From contig JAHHDT010000002.1 of the NCBI GenBank assembly GCA_019739225.1, forward strand, positions 62,001 to 126,000: a stretch of DNA of 64,000 nt. The letters run 5' to 3'. This document shows positions 8,975 to 16,713 of this stretch, one piece after another. Positions within the stretch are counted from its first letter, which is position 1. The number at the start of each line of letters is the position of its first letter. A model generated the notes under the pieces. It searched no databases and had not been told where the DNA came from. It saw nothing but the letters and a program-made list of their open reading frames with translations. The position numbers and the translations under genes are program-made. The DNA comes from Aquamicrobium sp. Lineage in GTDB: Bacteria; Pseudomonadota; Alphaproteobacteria; Rhizobiales; Rhizobiaceae.

Positions 8975-8990
8975 TGGCACGCAGGATGCT
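8975..8990 (+). promoter_or_regulatory. Sigma-54 (RpoN) promoter of the first TAXI transporter operon
   Basis: TGGCACGCAGGATGCT matches the -24/-12 consensus with GG at 8976-8977, exactly ten bases, and GC at 8988-8989. It lies 66 bases upstream of the receptor start codon and directly downstream of the gene for a sigma-54 activator. The agreement of motif, spacing and context is strong; only the first T of the TTGC box is replaced by A. Confidence 0.75.
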
Positions 8991-9056
8991 AGGGTTCATG
9001 CGGGTGCGCGGCATCGGTGCCGTGTCACGACAGGAAGTCAGGGAGGACTTTGCATC

Positions 9057-10013
9057 ATGAAACACGTCACCAGGAATCTGCTTGCAGCCGGCGCTGTCGC
9101 CGTGTCGCTGGGCTTCGGCGCGACCGCTGCCAAGGCTCAGGAATTCATCAACGTGCTGACCGGCGGCACTTCGGGCGTCTATTACCCGCTGGGCGTGGCG
9201 CTGGCGAAGATCTACAGCGACAACATGGATGGCGTGCAGACGCAGGTCCAGTCGACCAAGGCGTCGGTCGAAAACCTCAACCTGCTGCAGCAGGGCCGTG
9301 GCGAGATCGCGCTGGCGCTCGGCGACTCGGTTCAGAACGCCTGGGCGGGCAACACCGAAGCCGGCTTCCCCGGCAAGCTGGACAAGCTGCGCGCCATCGC
9401 CGCGATCTATCCGAACTACGTTCAGATCGTCGCCTCGCAGGAGTCCGGCATCACCGATCTGGAAGGGCTCAAGGGCAAGAGCCTGTCCGTGGGCGCGCCA
9501 GCATCGGGCACCGAGCTGAACGCGCGCGCCATCTTCGAGGCGGCCGGCATGAGCTATGACGACCTCGGCAAGCTCGAATACCTGCCGTTCGCGGAATCCG
9601 TCGAACTGATCAAGAACCGCCAGCTCGATGCCACGCTTCAGTCCGCCGGCCTCGGCGTCGCCTCGATCAAGGATCTGGCGATCTCGCTGCCGACCACTGT
9701 CGTGGCGGTGCCTGCCGAGATCGCTGAAAGCATGGGCGCGCCGTTCATCGCGGCGACGATCCCCGCAGGCACCTATGAGGGCCAGGCTGAGGATGTGCCG
9801 ACCGTGGCGATCACCAACATCCTCGTCACCCATGACGGCGTGACCGACGAGGTCGCCTACCAGATGACCAAGCTGCTGTTCGAGAACCTCGACGAGATGG
9901 TTGCCGCGCATGCTGCCGCCCGCGCGATCTCGGCGGAGAAGGGGCCGCAGGGCCTGCCGATCCCGCTGCACCCGGGTGCAGAGCGCTACTACAAGGAAGC
10001 TGGCCTCCTCTAG
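9057..10013 (+). CDS. TAXI family TRAP transporter solute receptor
   Basis: This is a 318-residue periplasmic receptor with a signal peptide (MKHVTRNLLAAGAVAVSLGFG..., cleavage near AKAQE, residue 30) followed by the TAXI hallmark VLTGGTSGVYYPLG. The C-terminus HPGAERYYKEAGLL is also typical. It would capture an organic acid and hand it to the fused permease encoded next. The start at 9057 follows GGGAGGA. The gene lies under the sigma-54 promoter at 8975-8990, so expression should depend on the DctB/DctD-like pair. The ligand is not predictable from sequence. Confidence 0.92.
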   Translation: MKHVTRNLLAAGAVAVSLGFGATAAKAQEFINVLTGGTSGVYYPLGVALAKIYSDNMDGVQTQVQSTKASVENLNLLQQGRGEIALALGDSVQNAWAGNTEAGFPGKLDKLRAIAAIYPNYVQIVASQESGITDLEGLKGKSLSVGAPASGTELNARAIFEAAGMSYDDLGKLEYLPFAESVELIKNRQLDATLQSAGLGVASIKDLAISLPTTVVAVPAEIAESMGAPFIAATIPAGTYEGQAEDVPTVAITNILVTHDGVTDEVAYQMTKLLFENLDEMVAAHAAARAISAEKGPQGLPIPLHPGAERYYKEAGLL

Positions 10014-10038
10014 GCCTTCGCCTTCGGGGCGCGCAATC

Positions 10039-10062
10039 GGCCGGCGCGGTTTCGCGCCGGCC
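10039..10062 (+). other. Stem-loop between receptor and permease genes
   Basis: Ten perfectly paired bases GGCCGGCGCG / CGCGCCGGCC enclose a GTTT loop. No T run follows, so it is more likely an mRNA-stabilising or attenuating structure than a full terminator. It would favour more receptor than permease protein. Confidence 0.65.
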
Positions 10063-10103
10063 CGTTGCCCGCAGCAACGTGGCTATCCTTTTCGGAGCAC
10101 GCG

Positions 10104-12221
10104 ATGACCAATGCAGCATCCAGCCCGTCCGCGGCGGACGAGGCCGCGGCAGCCATTCATGACCCGACCCATGGCAGCTTCCCGCTGACACGGGAAGGCA
10201 AGGTTCTGTTCTGGATCGCGGTAGCCTTCTCGCTCTACCAGATCGGCTCCGCCGCCCACATCATCAACCTGCCAAGCCAGGTGGTGCGGGCATTCCATGT
10301 CGGCTTTCTGGTGCTGCTGACCTTCCCGCTTGTCGCGGCGATGACCGGGCGGCCGCTTTCCGTGCGTGTGGTCGCGTGGGCTCTTGGCGCTGCCGGCATG
10401 GCGGTCGCCTTCTACCAATGGTGGGAATATGTCCCGCTCATCCAGCGTACCGGCTTCCCCCTGACGCGGGACATTGCCGTCGGCGTCGTCGCGCTTGTAA
10501 CGGTCTTCATCGCCGCCTGGGTGATCATGGGACCGGCCCTGCCGATCATCTCCGGCCTGTTCCTCGCCTACTGCCTGTTCGGGCAATATCTGCCGCGACC
10601 GCTCAACCACCGCGGCTACGCTTTCGACCAGGTGATCGACCACATGGCGTTCGGCACCGAAGGCATCTACGGCATCCCGATCTACGTGTCGGCCACCTAC
10701 ATCTTCCTTTTCATCCTGTTCGGTTCGTTTCTGGAACGGGCCGGCATGATCAAGCTGTTCACCGACGTGTCGCTGGGCTGGGTCGGCCACGCACGCGGCG
10801 GCGCGGCGAAGGTCTCCGTCATTTCGTCGGGCCTGATGGGCACGATCTCGGGCTCGGGCGTCGCCAATGTGGTGACCACCGGCCAGTTCACCATTCCGCT
10901 CATGAAGCGTTTCGGCTATCGCCCGGCCTTTGCGGGCGGCGTCGAGGCGACGTCCTCGATGGGTGGACAGATCATGCCGCCGGTGATGGGCGCGGTCGCC
11001 TTCATCATGGCCGAGACGCTCGGCATCGAATATTACGAAGTCGTCAAGGCGGCGATCATTCCCGCAATCCTCTACTTCGCTTCGGCGTTCTGGATGGTGC
11101 ATCTGGAAGCCGGCAAGCGCGGCCTGATGGGCCTGCCGCGCTCCGAACTGCCGTCGCCGCTGCGCGCGCTGCGCGAAAGCTGGTACCTGATCCTGCCGCT
11201 TGCAGCACTCGTCTACCTGCTCTTCTCCGGCTACACGCCGCTCTTTGCCGGCACAGTGGGCCTGTCGCTGACGGTGCTGCTGATCCTCGGCACCACGGTA
11301 GCGCTCGGACTGCCGAACACGGTGCTGCGCTATGTCTTCTGGATCGGCCTTGGCATCGTCGCGGCGAGCTTCCTGCGTCTCGGCATCAACGTCATCCTCG
11401 TGGCGGTCGTTGCATTGATCCTGGTGAACGTGTTCGTCGCCGGCGGTCGCGACACGCTGGCGGCCTGCCGCGATTCCCTTGCCGAGGGCGCAAAGACCGC
11501 GCTGCCGGTCGGTGTCGCCTGCGCTGTTGTCGGCGTCATCATCGGTACCATGACGCTCACCGGCGTCGCCAACACCTTTGGACAGTACATCGTCTCGGTC
11601 GGCCAGACCTCGCTGTTCCTGTCGCTGCTGTTGACCATGGTCACCTGCCTTATCCTCGGCATGGGCATCCCGACGATTCCCAACTACATCATCACCTCGA
11701 CGATTGCCGGTCCGGCTCTGCTGGCGCTCGGCGTTCCCCTCATCGTCAGCCACATGTTCGTCTTCTATTTCGGCATACTGGCCGATCTGACGCCGCCCGT
11801 GGCGCTCGCCTGCTTTGCAGCAGCGCCCATTGCGCGCGAAAGCGGGCTGAAGATCGCCATGCAGGCGATCAAGATCGCCGCTGCCGGCTTCGTCATCCCG
11901 TTCATGGCCGTCTATACGCCGGCGCTGATGCTGCAGGACGGCGGTGCTCTCACCCAGTCGATCGGCTTCTGGCCCGCCGTGATCTACATCGTCTTCAAGA
12001 CGGGCTTGTCGATCATGCTGTGGGGCGTCGCCGTCATCGGCTATCTGCGCGGGAACCTCGCAATATGGGAGCGCCTGCTTGCCACTGCCGCCGCCTTCAC
12101 GCTGATTGCCGCCTTGCCGGCAACGGATGAGATCGGCTTTGCGCTGGCCGCCGTGATGCTCGGCCTGCATTGGTGGCGCACGCGCGAGCAGGTGCCGCCT
12201 GCGCGCGAGGCGGGCGAATAG
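10104..12221 (+). CDS. TRAP transporter fused permease (DctQM type) of a TAXI system
   Basis: This is a 705-residue membrane protein in which the small 4-helix subunit and the large subunit are fused, as usual for TAXI systems. The region near 200-300 carries the DctM-like segments GSGVANVVTTGQFTIPLMKR and SSMGGQIMPPVMGA, repeated in related form near 500-560 (GMGIPTIPNYII). It would form the sodium-driven import channel for the receptor encoded 90 bases upstream. The start at 10104 follows CGGAG. The gene for the DUF1850 protein follows after one base. Confidence 0.93.
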   Translation: MTNAASSPSAADEAAAAIHDPTHGSFPLTREGKVLFWIAVAFSLYQIGSAAHIINLPSQVVRAFHVGFLVLLTFPLVAAMTGRPLSVRVVAWALGAAGMAVAFYQWWEYVPLIQRTGFPLTRDIAVGVVALVTVFIAAWVIMGPALPIISGLFLAYCLFGQYLPRPLNHRGYAFDQVIDHMAFGTEGIYGIPIYVSATYIFLFILFGSFLERAGMIKLFTDVSLGWVGHARGGAAKVSVISSGLMGTISGSGVANVVTTGQFTIPLMKRFGYRPAFAGGVEATSSMGGQIMPPVMGAVAFIMAETLGIEYYEVVKAAIIPAILYFASAFWMVHLEAGKRGLMGLPRSELPSPLRALRESWYLILPLAALVYLLFSGYTPLFAGTVGLSLTVLLILGTTVALGLPNTVLRYVFWIGLGIVAASFLRLGINVILVAVVALILVNVFVAGGRDTLAACRDSLAEGAKTALPVGVACAVVGVIIGTMTLTGVANTFGQYIVSVGQTSLFLSLLLTMVTCLILGMGIPTIPNYIITSTIAGPALLALGVPLIVSHMFVFYFGILADLTPPVALACFAAAPIARESGLKIAMQAIKIAAAGFVIPFMAVYTPALMLQDGGALTQSIGFWPAVIYIVFKTGLSIMLWGVAVIGYLRGNLAIWERLLATAAAFTLIAALPATDEIGFALAAVMLGLHWWRTREQVPPAREAGE

Positions 12222-12222
12222 G

Positions 12223-12588
12223 ATGAGCGTGTGCATCGTCGCCGCCGGCAAGACGCTGATGCTGGCGGCGAGCCTGTTCTCGCTCTCCTGGGAGCACTCG
12301 GTCGAGAAGACCGCATGGCAAGAGGTCTGGCTGGCGACACCGGCCGGCCTTCACGCGTTGCAGGCGCGCGTAAAGGGTTCGGGCGCCGGCATGGACCCGC
12401 CCGAGGGTTCGGTTCTCGATGATGGATGGTGGCGCTGGAAGCCCTCGATACCGCCTCTGCCGCGGCTGGTGCTTGCCGCGTCGGGCGCAACGGCTTCGGG
12501 CTGGACCGTCTGTGCAGAGGGCGAGTGCGTGGAGGTCGGCGCTGACGCGGCGGAGCCCGTCGTCATCGAGCGGTGCGAAAAGCCCTGA
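12223..12588 (+). CDS. DUF1850 domain protein linked to the TRAP transporter
   Basis: This is a 121-residue protein with an N-terminal hydrophobic segment and the DUF1850 pattern FSLSWEHSVEKTAWQEVW near 18-36 and a second half with WWRWKPSIPPLP. DUF1850 genes are regularly found directly after fused TAXI TRAP permeases; their role is unknown. It starts one base after the permease stop and so is translated from the same message. The second TAXI system in this window has no such gene. Confidence 0.85.
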   Translation: MSVCIVAAGKTLMLAASLFSLSWEHSVEKTAWQEVWLATPAGLHALQARVKGSGAGMDPPEGSVLDDGWWRWKPSIPPLPRLVLAASGATASGWTVCAEGECVEVGADAAEPVVIERCEKP

Positions 12589-12589
12589 C

Positions 12590-12739
12590 TTACTGGAAGC
12601 TGGCGTCCGGATGCACGCGGCGGATGCGGGCGCAGGCAGGCCCCGGGCCGCGCATGTAGTGACGCTCCGGGCGATAGCTCGGCATGAAGAATTCGCGCAC
12701 CGAAATTGCGCGGCTGATGATTTGAGCCCAGACCGTCAT
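12590..12739 (-). CDS. Possible small basic protein, function unknown
   Basis: This is a 49-residue reading frame starting MTVWAQIISRAISVREFF and containing MPSYRPERHYMRGPGPACA. The high Tyr, Pro, Arg content and defined start with stop just beyond the convergent DUF1850 gene suggest a real small gene, but no family was recognised and the ribosome binding site is weak. A much longer frame upstream to 14191 is antisense shadow. Confidence 0.4.
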   Translation of the reverse strand: MTVWAQIISRAISVREFFMPSYRPERHYMRGPGPACARIRRVHPDASFQ

Positions 12740-12982
12740 GACCTGAATTTCCCGTCCTCTCGGATGTCCCTTCCGAATGGCGATGATTGTAGCGCAGACC
12801 CGTGAATAAGCCGTGAACGCGTTGTTAATGCGTTGCTGTTTAGGGCGCGATCCATGACGCAATTGCGAGTGATTCGCGATCCTTTTGGGGCTTGGTGTCG
12901 ATTGCGTGCCCATGTTGCATTTGCGCAACGCTCTTTCGCCCGCCCCTCTGTCGAAAATTAGACTGATTGACCGACGCGATGC

Positions 12983-13007
12983 GGAACCGCCTTCGCGCTT
13001 CGACGTT
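12983..13007 (+). promoter_or_regulatory. EcfG-type general stress promoter
   Basis: GGAAC at 12983-12987, a 16-base spacer and CGTT at 13004-13007 match the consensus used by the alphaproteobacterial general stress sigma factor EcfG. It lies about 100 bases upstream of the ferritin-like YciE/YciF gene, a typical member of that regulon. The rest of the 366-base gap (12740-13105) holds no gene that I can support. Confidence 0.65.
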
Positions 13008-13105
13008 GGGGTGTTGTCCGGACAGACACTGGCCCCGGCGTCAACCGAACGGGCGTCGGGAGCCAGCCGCCCCTTAAAGAAGAAGAAGCAAGAAAGGCTA
13101 CGACA

Positions 13106-13612
13106 ATGGGCATTTTTTCCAAGGACATCAAAACCATGGACGATCTCTTCGTCCACACGCTCCGCGACATCTACTATGCGGAAAAGCAGATACTGAAGAA
13201 CCTCCCCAAGATGATCGACAAGGCATCCAATGCCGAGCTTCGCAAGGGCTTCGAGAAGCACATGGCGGAGACCGAGGGGCATGTCGAGCGGTTGGAGCAG
13301 GTGTTCAAGATGCATGGCGTCGAGGCCAAGGCCGTAAACTGCCCGGCTATCGACGGCATTCTCAAGGAAGCCGACGAAATTGCCGGCGAGGTTGAGGACG
13401 ACCGCGTGCTCGACGCGGCGCTGATCGCCGCCGGCCAGGCCGTAGAGCACTATGAAATGACGCGCTACGGAACGCTCGTCGCCTGGGCGAAGGAACTGGG
13501 ACGCAACGACTGCGCCGCCGTCCTTCAGAAGAACCTCGACGAGGAGAAGGCGACCGACAAGAAGTTGACCCAGCTCGCCGAGAGCCGCGTCAACCTGCAG
13601 GCCGCCGAATAG
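13106..13612 (+). CDS. YciE/YciF family ferritin-like protein (DUF892)
   Basis: This is a 168-residue all-helical protein. It shows the family start DLFVHTLRDIYYAEKQILKNLPKM near 12-36 and repeated E..H pairs (EKHMAETEGHVERLE and QAVEHYEMTRY) that would form a di-iron site. Related proteins are induced by osmotic and general stress. It stands alone between the EcfG promoter at 12983-13007 and a strong hairpin at 13675-13702, which makes it a single-gene stress transcript. The enzymatic role of the family is not settled. Confidence 0.9.
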   Translation: MGIFSKDIKTMDDLFVHTLRDIYYAEKQILKNLPKMIDKASNAELRKGFEKHMAETEGHVERLEQVFKMHGVEAKAVNCPAIDGILKEADEIAGEVEDDRVLDAALIAAGQAVEHYEMTRYGTLVAWAKELGRNDCAAVLQKNLDEEKATDKKLTQLAESRVNLQAAE

Positions 13613-13674
13613 ACCTCCGGGTCCACGAGTAGTACGCCGCAGCCGGGTTCCCCTCGCCTGGCAGCCGGCTTTCC

Positions 13675-13702
13675 GGCCCGCCGCTTTCCCAAGCGGCGGG
13701 CC
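13675..13702 (+). terminator. Strong hairpin terminator after the ferritin-like gene
   Basis: A 12-base perfect stem GGCCCGCCGCTT / AAGCGGCGGGCC encloses a TCCC loop and is followed by GATGATTTT, a partial T run. It lies 62 bases after the stop codon. Confidence 0.65.
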
Positions 13703-13792
13703 GATGATTTTCAGCAACTCGCCATCCGGACTTCGCGGGCGCCGCCAAACATGTCTATGATGGGGTTTTATCACCGACGATGGAGGATGAAG

Positions 13793-14359
13793 ATGGCGGC
13801 GGTTCCGCCCGTTTGCGATTTCGGCTGGAAAGGGATAGATGCGATCCTGCCTGGTGTTGACGGCAACGAGCATCAGCTTTCGGAGCATGTCGGCCCCGGC
13901 GGCCTCGTCGTTGCCTTCATCTGCAATCATTGCCCCTATGTGAAGGCGGTGATCGATCGCATCGTCCGCGATGCCCGCGACCTGAGCGCTCACGGCATCG
14001 GCTTCGTCGCGATCAACTCCAACGACGCCAACGCCTATCCGGAAGACTCCTTCGAGAACATGAAGGCCTTCTCGCGCCAGCACGGCATGACCTTCCCCTA
14101 CCTCCACGACGAGGACCAGTCGATCGCACGGGCCTATGGCGCCGCATGCACACCGGACTTCTTCGGCTTCAATGCCGACATGCGCCTTCAATACCGCGGC
14201 CGGCTCGATGCCTCGCGCCGCGAGCAGGGGCCGGCCGACCTTCGCCGCGATCTCTACGAAGCGATGGTCAAGATCGCGCAGACGGGCGAGGGACCGCGCG
14301 AGCAGGTCGCCTCTGCAGGCTGCTCGATCAAGTGGAAGGACGGCGGCGACTGGGCGTGA
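13793..14359 (+). CDS. Thioredoxin-like (AhpC/TSA fold) protein
   Basis: This is a 188-residue protein with CNHCPYVKAV near residue 43-52, a two-cysteine active-site motif (CxxC) in a thioredoxin fold, then FVAINSNDANAYPEDSFENM and CTPDFFGF. It belongs to the thioredoxin-family proteins with an alkyl hydroperoxide reductase fold seen widely in proteobacteria; probably a cytoplasmic thiol-disulfide enzyme. The start at 13793 has GGAGG six bases upstream, whereas the alternative ATG at 13787 abuts it. No signal peptide is visible. Confidence 0.85.
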   Translation: MAAVPPVCDFGWKGIDAILPGVDGNEHQLSEHVGPGGLVVAFICNHCPYVKAVIDRIVRDARDLSAHGIGFVAINSNDANAYPEDSFENMKAFSRQHGMTFPYLHDEDQSIARAYGAACTPDFFGFNADMRLQYRGRLDASRREQGPADLRRDLYEAMVKIAQTGEGPREQVASAGCSIKWKDGGDWA

Positions 14360-14520
14360 GCTCGCAATGGCTCATCTGATAGCAGTTTTCATCACGCCGG
14401 CCTGAGCTGTCTGGAACGGTCGATGTCTTGCCCGTGGCGCTTTGGCCCGCGGCCCGAAGCGACGATGCTGCCATTGAAAACATGATGGCGGGACCGCCGC
14501 CGAAAGGGATCGGAAACGCC

Positions 14521-15753
14521 ATGGATGCCGCGGCGAACGCGAAGGCTCGGGCCGACATAGACGGCCGCTATGCCTGGACGAGGCTGCTTGTCTCGGTGCT
14601 GATCGCCACGATCGGCAGTGTCGGTATGTGGTCGGTCATCGTCGTCTTGCCGGCGGTCCAGGCGGAATTCGGCGTCGATCGTGGCGTCGCCTCGCTGCCC
14701 TATACCGCCACCATGATCGGCTTCGCCTTCGGCAACGTCATGATCGGCAGGTTCGTCGATCGGGCCGGCATCCTGCTGCCGATGATGGTTGCCGCCGGTT
14801 CCCTGCTTGCAGGCTACGTGCTGGCAGCCATCGCGCCGTCCATATGGCTGTTCGCGCTGTTGCAGGCACTGATTGGCTTCGGCGCCTCGGCAACTTTCGG
14901 ACCGCTCATCGCCGACCTGTCGCACTGGTTCGACCGCCGTCGCGGCGTTGCTGTCGCCGCCGCCGCAAGCGGCAACTATTTTGCCGGCGCGATCTGGCCG
15001 CTGGCGATGCAGTTCACACTGCCCACCGAAGGTTGGCGTTTCACCTATGTGGCGATCGGCATTGTCTGTGCGGTGACCATGGTGCCGCTGGCGCAGTTGC
15101 TGCGCCGCCGCGCGCCCTATGCCGAGCCGGAGTCAGCCGCTGCCACCGGAGTGACGCACAGGCGCTCCATCGATCTGTCGCCGCGCGCGCTGCAATTGCT
15201 GCTATGCCTGGCCGGTGTCGGCTGCTGCGTGGCGATGTCCATGCCGCAAGTTCACATCGTCGCCTATTGCGTCGACCTGGGCTACGGCGTCGCGCGCGGA
15301 TCGGAGATGCTGTCGCTGATGCTGGTCGGCGGCATCGCGAGCCGGCTCGTCTCCGGTTTCCTGGCGGACTATATCGGCGGCGTGAAGACTCTGCTCATCG
15401 GCTCCGTGCTGCAATGCCTGGCGCTGTTCGCCTACGTGCCGTTCGACGGCCTGGTCTCGCTCTATATCGTGTCCATGGTCTTCGGCCTGTCGCAGGGCGG
15501 CATCGTGCCGAGCTACGCCATGATCGTGCGCGAATATCTGCCGGCCCGGGAAGCCGGCCAGCGGGTGGGCGTTGTCATCATGGCGACGATCGCCGGCATG
15601 GCGCTCGGTGGCTGGCTTTCCGGCTGGATCTACGACCTCACCGGTTCCTACGCGGCCGCCTTCTGGAATGGGATCGGTTGGAACGTCATGAACATCTCGA
15701 TCATGGTGCTGATCCTGCTTCGCAGCAGCCGACCGCGCCCGGTTCCGGCCTGA
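14521..15753 (+). CDS. MFS transporter (monocarboxylate/oxalate-formate antiporter-like)
   Basis: This is a 410-residue protein with about twelve hydrophobic helices, the loop FVDRAG between helices 2 and 3 and a conserved SHWFDRRRGVAVAAAASG segment typical of MFS proteins related to monocarboxylate or oxalate/formate carriers. The ATG at 14521 was chosen because AAGGGATCGGA precedes it; in-frame ATGs at 14482 and 14485 are possible. The RpiR regulator gene follows on the same strand after 72 bases. The substrate is unknown. Confidence 0.85.
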   Translation: MDAAANAKARADIDGRYAWTRLLVSVLIATIGSVGMWSVIVVLPAVQAEFGVDRGVASLPYTATMIGFAFGNVMIGRFVDRAGILLPMMVAAGSLLAGYVLAAIAPSIWLFALLQALIGFGASATFGPLIADLSHWFDRRRGVAVAAAASGNYFAGAIWPLAMQFTLPTEGWRFTYVAIGIVCAVTMVPLAQLLRRRAPYAEPESAAATGVTHRRSIDLSPRALQLLLCLAGVGCCVAMSMPQVHIVAYCVDLGYGVARGSEMLSLMLVGGIASRLVSGFLADYIGGVKTLLIGSVLQCLALFAYVPFDGLVSLYIVSMVFGLSQGGIVPSYAMIVREYLPAREAGQRVGVVIMATIAGMALGGWLSGWIYDLTGSYAAAFWNGIGWNVMNISIMVLILLRSSRPRPVPA

Positions 15754-15763
15754 CGGAATCTGA

Positions 15764-15810
15764 TTGACACAAACGTTTCATTGCAGCTTTACTGCGTGAC
15801 AAATGTTTCG
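15764..15810 (+). promoter_or_regulatory. Promoter with two repeated operator boxes upstream of rpiR
   Basis: TTGACA at 15764-15769 and TTTACT at 15788-15793 form a plausible promoter. Two near-identical boxes, CAAACGTTTC (15770-15779) and CAAATGTTTC (15800-15809), are exactly 30 bases apart, about three helix turns, and flank the -10 region. Each is preceded by TGACA or TGA. They are probably the binding sites of the RpiR regulator encoded from 15826, giving autoregulation of the whole operon. Confidence 0.5.
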
Positions 15811-15825
15811 TAGGGCGGAAGCGTC

Positions 15826-16713
15826 GTGAGCCTTCAGGAGATTTGGCAGCGCATCGAATCCCGCTACGGCGCGTTCTCGCCGCAGCTTCGTCGCGCCGCC
15901 CGTTTCGTCCGCGAGAACCCGCAGGATGTCGCCCTGCATTCGCTGCGCACGCTGTCGCGGCAGGCAGGCGTCTCGCCGACATCGATGACCCGTCTGATGC
16001 AGGCGCTCGACTTCGACAATTGGGACGCGTTTCAGGCAGATCATCGCGCGTGGCTCACCGCCGGCAGGCAGGGTGTGTTCTCGGATCGTGCCGACCGCGT
16101 CATCAGCGGATCGCGGGCACCGGGCGCAGAAGACCTGCTGCTCGACGCGATGGCCGCGGCCGAGCGGGACAACGTTTCCCGTGCGCTCGCTTCGCAGGCG
16201 CGACGCAGCCTTGTTCAGGCCGCCGACCTGCTGGTCGCCGCGTCCGCGGTGGCAATCGCCGGCATCAGAAGCTGCTTCCCCGTCGCCTTCAGCCTGCACT
16301 ATTCGCTGTCGCTGTTCATGCCGCATGTGAGGCTGATGACCGGCATCGGCAGCGCTCCGCTCGACGAGCTGCACCATCTGCGCGAGAACGATTGTCTGGT
16401 GGTGGTCTCGGTCGCGCCCTACAGCCGCGAGACCGTCGATGTTGCGCGCCATGCACGGAACTCGGGCGTTCGCGTCGTCGCCATTACCGACGGGCCGCTG
16501 AGCCCGATTGCCCGGCTTGCCGACGTCGCGCTTGTCGCGGCAAACGAAAGCCCGGCCCACATCGCCTCGCCCATCGGCCCGATCGCTGCCGCCCAGGCGC
16601 TGGCCATACTGGTGCTGGCGCGCGCCGGCGATGGCGCACTGGATGCATTGCGTCGCCGCGAAGCCACTTTCGAGGCCATATCCGCCTACCTGCCAGAAGA
16701 GCCGAAATCATGA
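15826..16713 (+). CDS. MurR/RpiR family transcriptional regulator
   Basis: This is a 295-residue regulator with an N-terminal RpiR helix-turn-helix (LRTLSRQAGVSPTSMTRLMQALDFDNWDAFQ near 45-72) and a C-terminal SIS sugar-isomerase-like domain (residues about 120-270). It starts with GTG at 15826 behind AGGGCGGAAGC. Its stop overlaps the aminotransferase start as ATGA, so it is the first gene of the operon with aminotransferase, BKACE-family enzyme and transporter. The effector may be an amino acid derivative or keto acid, not a sugar phosphate, given those neighbours. Confidence 0.9.
   Translation: MSLQEIWQRIESRYGAFSPQLRRAARFVRENPQDVALHSLRTLSRQAGVSPTSMTRLMQALDFDNWDAFQADHRAWLTAGRQGVFSDRADRVISGSRAPGAEDLLLDAMAAAERDNVSRALASQARRSLVQAADLLVAASAVAIAGIRSCFPVAFSLHYSLSLFMPHVRLMTGIGSAPLDELHHLRENDCLVVVSVAPYSRETVDVARHARNSGVRVVAITDGPLSPIARLADVALVAANESPAHIASPIGPIAAAQALAILVLARAGDGALDALRRREATFEAISAYLPEEPKS

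Noticed and set aside
7788-9971. 727-codon open reading frame on the minus strand
   Set aside because: It lies antisense to the DctD-like regulator and the TAXI receptor, both of which have clear family motifs; its composition is that of a complementary shadow.
10083-12251. 722-codon open reading frame on the minus strand
   Set aside because: Antisense to the fused TRAP permease; Arg/Asp/Glu/His-rich translation without motifs.
12590-14191. 533-codon minus-strand frame ending in the small protein at 12590-12739
   Set aside because: Only its last 49 codons may be a gene; the rest is antisense to the ferritin-like and thioredoxin-like genes.
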